Positions 1-8,654 of a DNA stretch of 64,000 nucleotides are shown here, piece after piece; the stretch's first letter is position 1; each line of letters starts with the position of its first letter. The position numbers and the translations under genes are program-made. Below the pieces are notes generated by a model, which saw nothing but the letters and a program-made list of their open reading frames with translations, made no database searches and was not told the DNA's origin. Source of the DNA: Mangrovitalea sediminis (lineage in GTDB: Bacteria; Pseudomonadota; Gammaproteobacteria; Pseudomonadales; Oleiphilaceae); NCBI RefSeq assembly GCF_002514725.1, contig NZ_NTLB01000003.1, positions 248,001-312,000 of the forward strand, written 5' to 3'.

Positions 1-165
1 GTGTTGGAACTGATTGCGTTAGGGTTGTCGAATCAGGATATTGCCGACCGCCTTCACATTTCCCTGCATACGGTTAAAACCCACGCACGAAAGATCAATG
101 CCAAGTTGGGGGTTCGGTCGCGCACACAGGCGATCGTGCGTGCGCGGGATTTGGGCCTCCTGTAG
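1..165 (+). CDS. LuxR-family transcriptional regulator, C-terminal fragment
   Basis: The window opens inside this gene. The 54 visible residues, ending at TAG 163-165, form a LuxR/GerE helix-turn-helix. The stretch GLSNQDIADRLHISLHTVKT is the classic scaffold and recognition helix, followed by a basic NAKLGVRSR segment and a final ALA-like helix ending RDLGLL. The style is closest to the C-termini of MalT-like (LAL) regulators, but sensor or ATPase domains lie outside the window, so the signal it reads is unknown. It is on the plus strand and converges on the acyltransferase gene, with only 23 bases between the stop codons. Confidence 0.8.
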   Translation: MLELIALGLSNQDIADRLHISLHTVKTHARKINAKLGVRSRTQAIVRARDLGLL

Positions 166-188
166 GTCTGCTGAGCGTTGCTCTGGCC

Positions 189-1097
189 TTAGACGGCTGC
201 AGGGAAGCGTGCCCTTAGCTGGGTCAGACGCTGGTCCTTGTCTTCCCACAATTTTCCAACCCATTGCTGAAACTCATATCGGAATGCTTCATCGTTGACG
301 TAGTCTTTGCCGAGGAATGTCTCTGGAATGGGCAGCTTGCGGATATCGATGACAATGCGCCGGATCCTGCCGCACAGGAATGCCCAGAAGCCGGTGATTC
401 CATCGGGATAGAGTATGCTGATGTCGAGCAAGGTGTGCAGTTGTTCGCCCATGGCACCCAGTACAAATCCAACACCGCCGGCTTTGGGGCGTAGAAGGTT
501 TTGGTAGGGTGACTGTTGCCTGTCGTGTTTGGCCTGCGTAAAGCGGGTGCCTTCCAGAAAATTGAAGACGGTGACGGGCGTATATTTGAACTTTTCACAG
601 GCGCGCCGAGTCGTCTCAAGATCCTTGCCTTTCAACTCGGGCCGCTTCTCCAGCAGCTCCTTCGGATACCGTTTCATAAACGGAAAGTCCAGTGCCCACC
701 AGGCGATGCCCAGTAAAGGGACCCAGATAAGCTCCCGTTTGAGAAAGAACTTCAGTAATGGGATACGGCCATTCAGCGCGAATTGAATGGCAGGAATGTC
801 AGCCCAGGATTGATGATTGCAGGTCACCAGATACCAGTCTCGCTGACTCAGTCCTTCACGCCCTTCGATGATCCATTCGGTACGGTGTAATAACGCTAGA
901 AACAGGCCGTTGCTGGTGATCCATATGTTGGCGATGCCGATCAATAGACGTGTGCAGAGCCTGCGCGACGAGCGCAATGGTATCACTAGCTTGAGGATCG
1001 ACAGCAACAGCAGCGGGGGATACCAGAACAGGGTGCTCATGAGAATGAGCGCAATCGCAAAAACGCCTTTCAATGGCGCTGGCAAAAAATCCAGCAT
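189..1097 (-). CDS. 1-acyl-sn-glycerol-3-phosphate acyltransferase family protein (YihG-like)
   Basis: This 302-residue membrane protein belongs to the PlsC/LPLAT acyltransferase superfamily, which moves an acyl chain from acyl-CoA or acyl-ACP to a lysophospholipid. The catalytic block NHQSWAD (NHx4D) is at residues 94-100, and the substrate block FLEGTRFT is at about 180-187. Two hydrophobic segments lie before the catalytic domain, at about 12-40 and 50-70. The length and the long N-terminal membrane part match the YihG/YihF-type subgroup better than the shorter PlsC. It stands alone, about 190 bases from the next minus-strand gene. The substrate cannot be told from sequence. Confidence 0.85.
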   Translation of the reverse strand: MLDFLPAPLKGVFAIALILMSTLFWYPPLLLLSILKLVIPLRSSRRLCTRLLIGIANIWITSNGLFLALLHRTEWIIEGREGLSQRDWYLVTCNHQSWADIPAIQFALNGRIPLLKFFLKRELIWVPLLGIAWWALDFPFMKRYPKELLEKRPELKGKDLETTRRACEKFKYTPVTVFNFLEGTRFTQAKHDRQQSPYQNLLRPKAGGVGFVLGAMGEQLHTLLDISILYPDGITGFWAFLCGRIRRIVIDIRKLPIPETFLGKDYVNDEAFRYEFQQWVGKLWEDKDQRLTQLRARFPAAV

Positions 1098-1291
1098 GGA
1101 TCACGTGTCTCCGATACAGCCTAGGGTACTACGACGCGCTGGGCGCAGACGCAAACGAAGGGGGTTTCCGTTGTTTGTCCGGATTCAATCAATGGGAATC
1201 GGCGCGGGCATTATGCGTGACCCCCGAATTGTCGTACAGCTTTTTGAGTACAGCTGTATGCCCAGTGAGAGGGGGGATGGGTTGGTTTACT

Positions 1292-1705
1292 TTACTGGCT
1301 AGCCCCTTTGTCGGCGTCACTGCCGAGAAGGCTGTCGACGTGCTGCTTCGCCTGTTCCCGGATTTCCGGAGTGACATGAGTGCCGAGTGTGGCGATGGCT
1401 GCCAGCATTACGCTGAGATCGTCGGTGTATCCAAGAATGGGGGTAAGGTCTGGGATGGCATCGACGAAGCTGATGAAATAGCCCAAGGCGCCGATGATGA
1501 CCGTTTTACACCAGCGAGGTGTTTCCGGTGCCCGTAGTGTCAAGTAGAGTGTAAAAGCCGCATCCAGCGGCAGCGCTCCGACCGTTCTGGCGCCCCTTTT
1601 TACCTTACGCCAAAAGCCGGCTCTGGAATAACGACCTGGCTGCGAATCGCTGTCGTTGGGTATTGGCATGGTGGCCGGGGCAGTATGCTTCACATTCACC
1701 TCCAA
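1292..1705 (-). CDS. YkvA/DUF1232 family protein
   Basis: The 137-residue product has a Pro/Ser/Arg-rich N-terminus and then the compact helical DUF1232 (YkvA) domain. The signature ALGYFISFVDAIPDLTPILG followed by YTDDLSVM is at about residues 79-105; the domain's conserved part is usually written YfisPiDaiPD. The family is small, poorly characterised and probably membrane-associated. The start at 1705 is the longest option. An internal start at the PIPNDSD segment would remove only the unstructured leader. It is a single gene with non-coding stretches of about 190 bases on both sides. No function is assigned. Confidence 0.75.
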   Translation of the reverse strand: MEVNVKHTAPATMPIPNDSDSQPGRYSRAGFWRKVKRGARTVGALPLDAAFTLYLTLRAPETPRWCKTVIIGALGYFISFVDAIPDLTPILGYTDDLSVMLAAIATLGTHVTPEIREQAKQHVDSLLGSDADKGASQ

Positions 1706-1895
1706 TGCAGTGACGTGTTTCGCTAGGCTCCCTTTATAGTACGCTTAATTCGATTCTTGCGGTAATCAAGCAACGTCAGCCTTTCTAAGAGGCGCGTGCA
1801 GAAAGAAGGTCGGCATGCAGATGCATCTCCCGAGGCATATCTTACTCACGCTTGCGTCGGTTCAGCTGTAACGAGTCGGCCCGTACAATCCCCGT

Positions 1896-2801
1896 TTATC
1901 CACTCTTGATGGTGCTACCGGACCCTGTCGGGACTTTGGTGTTGTCCATCATTTGTGCCAGTTGGCTCAGGGTGCCGTCATCCAGGCCACCGGCCATGAG
2001 CTCCTTGAACTTCTCATCGTAGTACTGGAGGTTGTTATAGCGAATCATGCCCATGATGTCATGGACGTAGGTTTTCCCCTTCTGCGAGTAGCTGCCCAGC
2101 CCCTTTGCCAGGGAAATCCCGCTGGGAAACTTATTGTTGTCCCTGAGGGCTTCTCGCATTTTGCGCAACTTCAGGTAGCTGGTATGGCGGTTCAGGTTAG
2201 TGATATAGCTACGAATGGACTGGTAAGGCGAATCAAAGCTTGCCACTTCGTGACTGGCGCCATCCGCCCGCTGTTTGGGAACGATGCCGCAACCGGATTG
2301 GAAGCACCATTGTCCAAAAAGGTTGTTACCTTCTCGGGCAAAACGGGAGGTTCCCCAGCCCGATTCATTGGCGGCCTGAGCCAGAACGAGTGATGGAGGG
2401 ACGATATCCATCCGGCGATCGAGCAACTTATACATCTCAGGACTGCCTATGGGGGCATCGATAGCCAACCGCTTACACTGTATCCGCAACCACTGTTTGT
2501 CTCTGTCGTTGAGCGTTGTCTTTGCCTGTAATGCTTGCAGGTGTTGACGAAGCTTGAGAATACGGGCGTTCGCAAGCACCACTCGAGGAAACAGGAAGGC
2601 AAAGAAGTGTGCCTTCCTGATTTCTGTTTCCTGATAGCGGTTGAAGTTCGGTAGCGGCGCCAGTGCCCAGTTCGGTAGTGGCGGAAGGACGGATTCATCA
2701 ACGTTGTTGGATACGGCCATCTGTTTTGACATCCAGGCGCCAAGACCGAATGCCAGGATCAGCGCTATACCGAGTGTCGTCGCATGAAAACGTGCCCGCA
2801 T
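1896..2801 (-). CDS. Bax-like glucosaminidase-domain protein
   Basis: This 301-residue protein has one N-terminal membrane helix (about residues 8-24) and a periplasmic C-terminal glucosaminidase (GH73/lysozyme-like) domain related to E. coli Bax and FlgJ. The block LAQAANESGWGTSRFA puts the presumed catalytic Glu at about residue 146. It is followed by the family hallmarks NLFGQWCF and YQSIRSYITNLN. The role is probably cleavage of peptidoglycan glycan strands. An AGAAGG-like Shine-Dalgarno lies just upstream of the ATG at 2801. It is monocistronic, with about 240 bases to the next gene on the same strand. Confidence 0.85.
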   Translation of the reverse strand: MRARFHATTLGIALILAFGLGAWMSKQMAVSNNVDESVLPPLPNWALAPLPNFNRYQETEIRKAHFFAFLFPRVVLANARILKLRQHLQALQAKTTLNDRDKQWLRIQCKRLAIDAPIGSPEMYKLLDRRMDIVPPSLVLAQAANESGWGTSRFAREGNNLFGQWCFQSGCGIVPKQRADGASHEVASFDSPYQSIRSYITNLNRHTSYLKLRKMREALRDNNKFPSGISLAKGLGSYSQKGKTYVHDIMGMIRYNNLQYYDEKFKELMAGGLDDGTLSQLAQMMDNTKVPTGSGSTIKSG

Positions 2802-3004
2802 GGAACCTTCTCTTATGATCGGAATATGTCGGGATTGTAACAGTCTGCGACGCTGCGTAACGTCGAAATTTGTAATCGTTGGTATCGTCAGGTGGCCGGA
2901 GCGAAGACAACAGTAATGGTCAGTAAAATGTCGGTGACACAGGTTCTTACCCGTGGCGCGACTGCTCGACGGAAAAGTTACATGGGGGGTGTTGGGAGAG
3001 GTGG

Positions 3005-3035
3005 CGGTCGCCCCTGTCGAGGAGCCGGGCGACCG
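3005..3035 (-). terminator. Inverted repeat downstream of the large lipoprotein gene
   Basis: Perfect 9-bp arms CGGTCGCCC (3005-3013) and GGGCGACCG (3027-3035) flank a 13-base loop. It begins 9 bases past the stop codon of the minus-strand lipoprotein gene. No clear U-run follows on that strand, so it may be a weak or factor-assisted terminator or an mRNA 3'-end stabiliser. Confidence 0.4.
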
Positions 3036-3043
3036 TCTATCAC

Positions 3044-5272
3044 TTATTGGCGATAGCCGAACAGCAGGCCAACTTCCTGGTTCTTTGTATCTCGCACAGA
3101 GAGGATCAGCAGGCTGTGGTTACTATCGGGGCTGACATAGCCGTCGAGCGTGAGAGTGCCGGTGCCGTCGGTAAACGTTACCTTGGCTTCTCCGCTGGCG
3201 CTCAGAGTCATTGGGCTGCTCGACGTCAGGGTGAAGGGCGAAATCGCCAGGGGCTTTGAGACTTCTTGCGAGGACAGCGTATGCACCGCTTTGACGCCGC
3301 TGAGATTCAACGTCGCGTTGTAGGCGGAGTCAAGACTGAGCGTGCTGCTGTTGTACTGGCTCAGGGTGTTGGTCGAATTGTTCATGGCCAGCGAGACACC
3401 TTGCAGCTTATAGGTGATGCCACTGATTACGGGTGTTGAAGACGGTTGTTTCATGGCGAGCATCATGCCTTGCCCGTCATCGGTGTTCGCGATCATAAAG
3501 CCGGCGAGATTGCCATCGGGACTGGCGGCACCGCTTTCAGTCACGGCTGTGTTGCTGGAGTCCGTATGGACAAAGGTCAGTCGCCCGGTGACCCCCGTCG
3601 GATCTTCCTGGCCCGCGCCAATCGTCCAGCTTTGGGTTGGAAGTGCGATTGTAATGGGGGCGGCGGCAACATTGCTGTTGTCACGGGAAATCTGCGTTCG
3701 GCTTGGCGCACCCGCATCGGTGATGGTTTGGCCGCTGATGAGCCAGCTGTGCAGGGTGGTGGCCACGGTAATCGGGGTGGCGGTTTCATTGAGCAGAACA
3801 GCAAAGGATATGGCGTTGTAGTTGCCTGACAGCGTTGTGGGCGTGACGTATTGGGGGGGAGTCGAGGTTTGCACTGGCTTGGCAATATTGAATTCCAGTT
3901 CTCCGGTATTCATGTCCTCCAGTGTCCGCTGCCGCTGATACGTGCTGGAGGTTTCGGTCAACTGGATGGCTTTGCCTGAATGGAAGTAGCTGCCGATCAG
4001 TGCGCTTGGGCTAGCTGCACCACCGTACAGGAATCCGTCGAAGAAGTAGGGGTTTGGAGACCAGCCGATCAATGTTGAGTCTGTGGCAGTGGTTACACTT
4101 TGCAGCTGTGCGCGGCTGGTCAGCAGGAAGCTGTCCGATCCTGCCTGATTATTGACGATTGCCGCGGCACCGGGTGAGGCGGCGTGTGTATTGGTTTGCC
4201 AGTCGAATTTGGTCGTGGGTGTGCCGTCTGTTTGCTGTTGCAATGTGCTGCGGTCGTAGGGGACATCGGTCCCGATGGAATTGATGGCAAATCCGAACAG
4301 GCTGAACGAGGCGAGGGTCGAACCTGGGTAGGTATAGCTGCTGCCGTAGGCGTCTGTGCTCAGGACCCGCACCGATGATCTCAGCCCCCACTGACCCGCC
4401 AGGGTCGTGGCCGTTGGATAGGCTTGGTCCAGTTCTGCGCCAAAGACCAGCGCATTGAAATCTACCGAGCTGGCGGCAATCTGCTCCGACACGGCGGCAG
4501 CATTATCCACCATTGTTGTCTCGATACCGTTAATGAAGTTGGTAAAATCTATTCGCGTTCCAAGAAATGAAACGGCCTGGTCTTCATTCAGGGTATCCGG
4601 AATATCAATTTCGAAACTCTGTACCTGATTGGAGAGGGAGGGCCACAGCAGTTCGCTGACGCAGAGTGACTGCGTGTCGATACAGTTGAGAATGTTGCTG
4701 AGCTGGGTCGAGGAAAAGCCGGTACTGAAAACGTTCTTGACCAGATACTCGGAGAAGGGGTTGATCAATATGTCTCGAGTTTCGTTGGCGGCCGGTGCGC
4801 TTACGGTAACGGTACCAATCGACGTATCGACATCGGCCTGAACGATAATGTCTGGTCTCAGCGGGGTGCCATTGGGGAATTCACCCTGCTCGAAAGTGAG
4901 GACTGTAGAACCGTCGGTATCGGTTGTCTGCGTGAAGGGATAGGACTTGATAACGTTCAGTTCCTGCGACACCTGCTCGACACGAAGGTTGCTGGGCTGC
5001 ACGACATTAAGGTTGCGATGCGTGGCGGTACCATTCGGTACGATGGCTTTCGGCAACTGCACGGTGACGCGAATCTGGTAGGAGGTCAGCCCTGATGAGG
5101 TCGTGCCTGAGGACGTTGAGCCGCTGTTGAAACCCGACGAGTTACTGCTCGAGGAGGTTGGCGGGAAGGAGTTGGGCTTTAACGACCCATTGTCGCCGGC
5201 TCCGCCACAACCGCTCAGGATGAAAATAACGGGTAAAAGCAGTGACAGCCTGAGGGCTATTGGGAGAGACAT
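3044..5272 (-). CDS. Putative large lipoprotein of unknown function
   Basis: The 742-residue product starts with a lipoprotein signal: a hydrophobic core and the lipobox LSGC, with the acylated Cys at residue 22. Next come a Gly/Asp/Asn stretch and a low-complexity Ser/Thr/Gly linker to about residue 60. The rest is rich in Ser, Thr, Asn and alternating hydrophobics, as in secreted beta-sheet proteins. No catalytic motif or repeat is recognised. A short CIDTQSLC segment may form a disulfide. Residues after the lipobox Cys are GGAGD, without Asp at +2, so outer-membrane sorting is expected. A 10-bp inverted repeat sits directly before the start codon. I do not recognise the family. Confidence 0.75.
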   Translation of the reverse strand: MSLPIALRLSLLLPVIFILSGCGGAGDNGSLKPNSFPPTSSSSNSSGFNSGSTSSGTTSSGLTSYQIRVTVQLPKAIVPNGTATHRNLNVVQPSNLRVEQVSQELNVIKSYPFTQTTDTDGSTVLTFEQGEFPNGTPLRPDIIVQADVDTSIGTVTVSAPAANETRDILINPFSEYLVKNVFSTGFSSTQLSNILNCIDTQSLCVSELLWPSLSNQVQSFEIDIPDTLNEDQAVSFLGTRIDFTNFINGIETTMVDNAAAVSEQIAASSVDFNALVFGAELDQAYPTATTLAGQWGLRSSVRVLSTDAYGSSYTYPGSTLASFSLFGFAINSIGTDVPYDRSTLQQQTDGTPTTKFDWQTNTHAASPGAAAIVNNQAGSDSFLLTSRAQLQSVTTATDSTLIGWSPNPYFFDGFLYGGAASPSALIGSYFHSGKAIQLTETSSTYQRQRTLEDMNTGELEFNIAKPVQTSTPPQYVTPTTLSGNYNAISFAVLLNETATPITVATTLHSWLISGQTITDAGAPSRTQISRDNSNVAAAPITIALPTQSWTIGAGQEDPTGVTGRLTFVHTDSSNTAVTESGAASPDGNLAGFMIANTDDGQGMMLAMKQPSSTPVISGITYKLQGVSLAMNNSTNTLSQYNSSTLSLDSAYNATLNLSGVKAVHTLSSQEVSKPLAISPFTLTSSSPMTLSASGEAKVTFTDGTGTLTLDGYVSPDSNHSLLILSVRDTKNQEVGLLFGYRQ

Positions 5273-5274
5273 GC

Positions 5275-5309
5275 ATCAACATCCATTTGGCACATAAAAG
5301 GATGTTGAT
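5275..5309 (-). promoter_or_regulatory. Perfect 10-bp inverted repeat at the lipoprotein translation start
   Basis: Arms ATCAACATCC (5275-5284) and GGATGTTGAT (5300-5309) flank a 15-base AT-rich loop and end 2 bases before the ATG of the minus-strand lipoprotein gene. In the mRNA the only Shine-Dalgarno-like bases (GGATG) lie inside the proximal arm, so a folded hairpin would hide the ribosome site. It could instead be a DNA operator. Confidence 0.45.
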
Positions 5310-5364
5310 ATTCTATCATGAGGAAAAGCGTCAAAGTTTGCTCAAGCGCACAGGGCGTCGGTCG

Positions 5365-5395
5365 TGGCCCTTATCTTGGGTGTCAATAAGGGCCA
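5365..5395 (-). terminator. Hairpin downstream of the YfaZ-like gene
   Basis: Perfect 10-bp arms TGGCCCTTAT and ATAAGGGCCA at 5365-5374 and 5386-5395 surround an 11-base loop, 20 bases after the stop codon of the minus-strand YfaZ-like gene. No strong U-tract is visible. It separates that gene from the lipoprotein gene downstream. Confidence 0.45.
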
Positions 5396-5415
5396 GAGCG
5401 ATCTCGGAACGTCGC

Positions 5416-5970
5416 TTAAAAATACAACTTCATGCCGGCCATGAGACCGTTGTCCAGGACCCGGTTATCGCCATGTTCCGGCTCATAGCTGACGTAGCGG
5501 TAGCCTGCGTATACCTCCCCGTTACGAATGACCCGGTAGCTCACCCGGCCATCGAAATCCCAGATATGATTCGCTGCGTCAAAGGACAGTACGTTCGGCG
5601 CGTAGTGGATAGCACCACCGACCGACAGCCCGGGGACCTGCGGGATGTTGACGGTGGTGAAACCGCCGATTCCGATGCCGCCACCTTTGACCCCGTTGTC
5701 GTTGAAATACAGGCCCCGTACCCCGAGACCGGCCGTCGCGGGCAGGTTACCCAGTGCGGTACGTCCCTGTGCATGGAAATCGAGGTTGAAGATATTTCGG
5801 CTGCCTGTGTGATAGGTGTACCCCGCGCCAACATTAATGGGCGAGCGGCTGTCCATGGCATTTACCTGAGCCCTGGCGGAGTGGTTGGTCAAGCTGAGAT
5901 CGAGGTCGCCGGCGAAGGCAGGCATGGCGGCACATGCGGTTATCAGGACGGTCAATGTCTTTGCTTTCAT
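5416..5970 (-). CDS. YfaZ family outer membrane protein
   Basis: The 184-residue protein has a clean Sec signal peptide (MKAK, a hydrophobic core, then the AFA cleavage site near residue 20). It continues as alternating-hydrophobic strands ending in a C-terminal aromatic (MKLYF), typical of an outer-membrane beta barrel. Segments such as NIFNLDFHAQG, GIGIGGF and YAGYRYVSYEPE match the YfaZ family of small predicted porins, whose substrate is unknown. A good AGGTGA Shine-Dalgarno precedes the ATG. It is a single gene bounded by a hairpin downstream and 230 bases of non-coding DNA upstream. Confidence 0.75.
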   Translation of the reverse strand: MKAKTLTVLITACAAMPAFAGDLDLSLTNHSARAQVNAMDSRSPINVGAGYTYHTGSRNIFNLDFHAQGRTALGNLPATAGLGVRGLYFNDNGVKGGGIGIGGFTTVNIPQVPGLSVGGAIHYAPNVLSFDAANHIWDFDGRVSYRVIRNGEVYAGYRYVSYEPEHGDNRVLDNGLMAGMKLYF

Positions 5971-6200
5971 GGATCACCTCGAAAGTGAACGGCGTGAATG
6001 GACTATAGCGCTCCTATCCTCGCTTTCAGCGGCCTGACGTTGTGAATAAGGCTCCGCTTGGGGCGCTAGAGGGAATGGAGGCGATGTTAGCGATACGTTA
6101 GGTGGGCCTCAACTTACCACTTTTTAAGGAAATATTCAGCGCTTCACTGAGCCACAGTGGTTTTGCCCGGATACAGTGGTTTTCGGCCTGGAACGGCGGG

Positions 6201-8546
6201 CTAGACGTCCACCGCTGACTGGCAGAACTGCTCCAGCACGGCGCGTATCAGGTCGATACGGACGGGTTTGGCGATAAAGGCGTCCATGCCGGCACGCAGG
6301 CACTTTTCTTCGTCCTTCTCCATGGCGCTGGCGGTCAGGGCAATGACGGTTGTACGGGGCTGTCCGCTGTCCTGTTCCCATTGGCGAAGACGGCGAGTGG
6401 CTTCGAACCCGTCGACATTGGGCAATAGGCAGTCCATGAAAACGACATCGAAACGCTCGGCCTGGCAGCAGGCTACCGCCTCTTCTCCGTCCGTTGCGGT
6501 AACAACGGTGCAGCCCAGCTTCTCGAGCAGGCGTTGGGTCAGCGCCAGGTTGACAGGGTTGTCCTCGACGACGAGAACGCGAAGCGGTGAGCAGGGCAGC
6601 GGAGGAACGCGGGACGCGGATTCGGTAGCCGGGGCAAGGGAGAAACGGGTGACGAAGGTTCGGTGCCCCTGATCCCGGTCCAGAAGCAGACGCTGCAAAA
6701 TCGGTAGCAGCGAAGACTCCCTCAACGTTTTGCTCAGGAACCCGTCGGCGCCAGCCTGCCGAAAGTGTTCGGCATCTCCCCGTTGCGGATTGGATGATAG
6801 CACCAGGATGCGCAGGTCTCGCCAGCAGGCGTTCTCGCGAATACGGCGGCAAAGCCGGTCTGTATCCATGTCCGGCAGGAACCCGTCCAGGATCAACACG
6901 TCAAAGGCTTCATTGTTTTCAAAGCCTTGCTGCAGGGCCTGTAGCGTATCGGAAGCTGTGCGGACGCTATCCAACTGCGCTTCGTGACGGGCGAGCATTT
7001 CCAGTGTGATCTTCCTGGATAACGCGTAGGAGTCCGCAATCAGGAGTCGCCGTCCGTGAACGGCGCTGGTGTCTACCCGAACGCGGGCGCTGTGTGTCGA
7101 CGCCACAGGCAGGGCGAGCTCGATCCAGAAAGTGGAGCCTTGGCCCAGGGTACTGCGAACTTCCAGGCGCCCGTTCATCAGGGTCACGAGCTGTCGTGTA
7201 ATGGTTAATCCGAGTCCGGCGCCGGAGAGTGGCCTACGGGCCTGCGGCGCCAGCTGGATATAAGGTTCGTAGATGAGTTCGAGTTCGTCGGGTGCGATAC
7301 CGACGCCGGTGTCTTCGACGGAAAGCCGCAGCGTCACATTGCCGTTTTCGCGCCGGAGTACTTCGGCGCTCAGCATGACGTGGCCGGAGTCAGTAAATTT
7401 GATGGCATTTGAGACGAGGTTGAGTAAAGCCTGGCGGACTCGCACCGGATCGCCGAGCAGGGCGACGGGCAGGTCGTCGTCGATACGCAACTCCAGTGCC
7501 AGACCCTTCTCGCGGGCTCGCCCGCTCAGCATGACAACGACATCGTTCAGGGTATCACGCAGATCGAAGTCGATCTCTTCCAGCTCCATTTTGCCGGCTT
7601 CCATCCGGGAAACATCGAGCAGGTCGTTGATAATGGACGCGAGGTTTTCGGCGGATCGCTGTAAGGTTTCGACATAGTCCCGCTGTTCGGCGTCGAGTTG
7701 TGTGTCACCCAGAAGCGTTGCATAGCCAACGACGGATTGCAGGGGGGTTCTCAGTTCATGGCTGACGTTTGCCAGGAAGAGGTTTTTCGCACGGTTGGCG
7801 CGAATGGCGATATCCCGTTCGCTTTGCGACTGCAATTCGGATTCGCGGATACGCCGGGCTTCATCCAGTAACTGCACGCGCATACTGTTGAGCGCTCGTT
7901 CCAGCTCGCTGAGTTCGTCGTTGCGTGCGCGTTCACGACGCTTGAGGCGGAGCGGCGCAATCAGTGCATCGAAATTGAGCCGGCTGGCGTAGTCGGCCAT
8001 GGCTTCCAGGTGACGGGTTAGCGTCAGACGAACGATGAGCAGCAGCCCGAGTGTCCCGACCAGCACAATGATGCTCTGCAGGATCAGTGTGAGAAAGGCG
8101 CGTTCGCGCAAGGCGTCATAGATGGGGGTGAGGGAGGAAACGAGGTCCAGGGTGCCGTATTGGCGCTGGTTGAGGTCGCTGGATCGAATCGAAAATTCCT
8201 GTTCGAACTGATGCCGTCCCAAGGGTTTGCCGACGCTGAACACCCGACCATTCGCCGTCGTCACGCGGGCATAGCTCAGTCCCGGAAGTTCTAGTAGGCC
8301 GGTCAACTGATGTTGCACATCACTGATGCGTTGGTTTTCCAGACTGCTGATCAGGCTCGGCATGATGACCTTGGCCGCTCTGGCCTGAGCCTGCTGGAGT
8401 TCCTCTCTCTGTTGCTGGAATTCGCTGTAGATTTGAACGCCGGTTGCGACGACGGACAGAATGAGACTGTAAAGTAGGACGTAGACCAAAAGTCGCCATG
8501 CCAGGGGGCGTACTCTGAAATGTCGGAGCATCCTTCTCAATGGCAT
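6201..8546 (-). CDS. Hybrid sensor histidine kinase with two receiver domains
   Basis: This is a membrane-bound two-component sensor. With the start used here (781 residues) it has TM1 at about 17-38, a periplasmic sensor of about 110 residues, TM2 at about 150-173, HAMP, and HisKA with the phospho-His in ANVSHELRTPLQ (H263). The ATPase domain (N-box NLVSNAIKF, G-box DTGVGI) is followed by two receivers with phospho-Asp at about D554 and D705. The first receiver is divergent (LILDGFLPD) and the second canonical (VVEDNPVN, FMDCLLPN). There is no HPt domain, unlike GacS/BarA, so relay to a separate HPt protein is expected. No response regulator is adjacent. The ATG at 8546 has a GGGAG Shine-Dalgarno. 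An upstream ATG at 8594 would add 16 residues but lacks one. Confidence 0.9.
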   Translation of the reverse strand: MPLRRMLRHFRVRPLAWRLLVYVLLYSLILSVVATGVQIYSEFQQQREELQQAQARAAKVIMPSLISSLENQRISDVQHQLTGLLELPGLSYARVTTANGRVFSVGKPLGRHQFEQEFSIRSSDLNQRQYGTLDLVSSLTPIYDALRERAFLTLILQSIIVLVGTLGLLLIVRLTLTRHLEAMADYASRLNFDALIAPLRLKRRERARNDELSELERALNSMRVQLLDEARRIRESELQSQSERDIAIRANRAKNLFLANVSHELRTPLQSVVGYATLLGDTQLDAEQRDYVETLQRSAENLASIINDLLDVSRMEAGKMELEEIDFDLRDTLNDVVVMLSGRAREKGLALELRIDDDLPVALLGDPVRVRQALLNLVSNAIKFTDSGHVMLSAEVLRRENGNVTLRLSVEDTGVGIAPDELELIYEPYIQLAPQARRPLSGAGLGLTITRQLVTLMNGRLEVRSTLGQGSTFWIELALPVASTHSARVRVDTSAVHGRRLLIADSYALSRKITLEMLARHEAQLDSVRTASDTLQALQQGFENNEAFDVLILDGFLPDMDTDRLCRRIRENACWRDLRILVLSSNPQRGDAEHFRQAGADGFLSKTLRESSLLPILQRLLLDRDQGHRTFVTRFSLAPATESASRVPPLPCSPLRVLVVEDNPVNLALTQRLLEKLGCTVVTATDGEEAVACCQAERFDVVFMDCLLPNVDGFEATRRLRQWEQDSGQPRTTVIALTASAMEKDEEKCLRAGMDAFIAKPVRIDLIRAVLEQFCQSAVDV

Positions 8547-8654
8547 GCTGTAATCACTCCCTGAGTGCCACGGTACAGTTATATGCTTATGCAAAGAGTT
8601 TAGCAGAATACAAGACGCTCCGTTGCGCCTTCAAACCAAACACATATTACCTTT

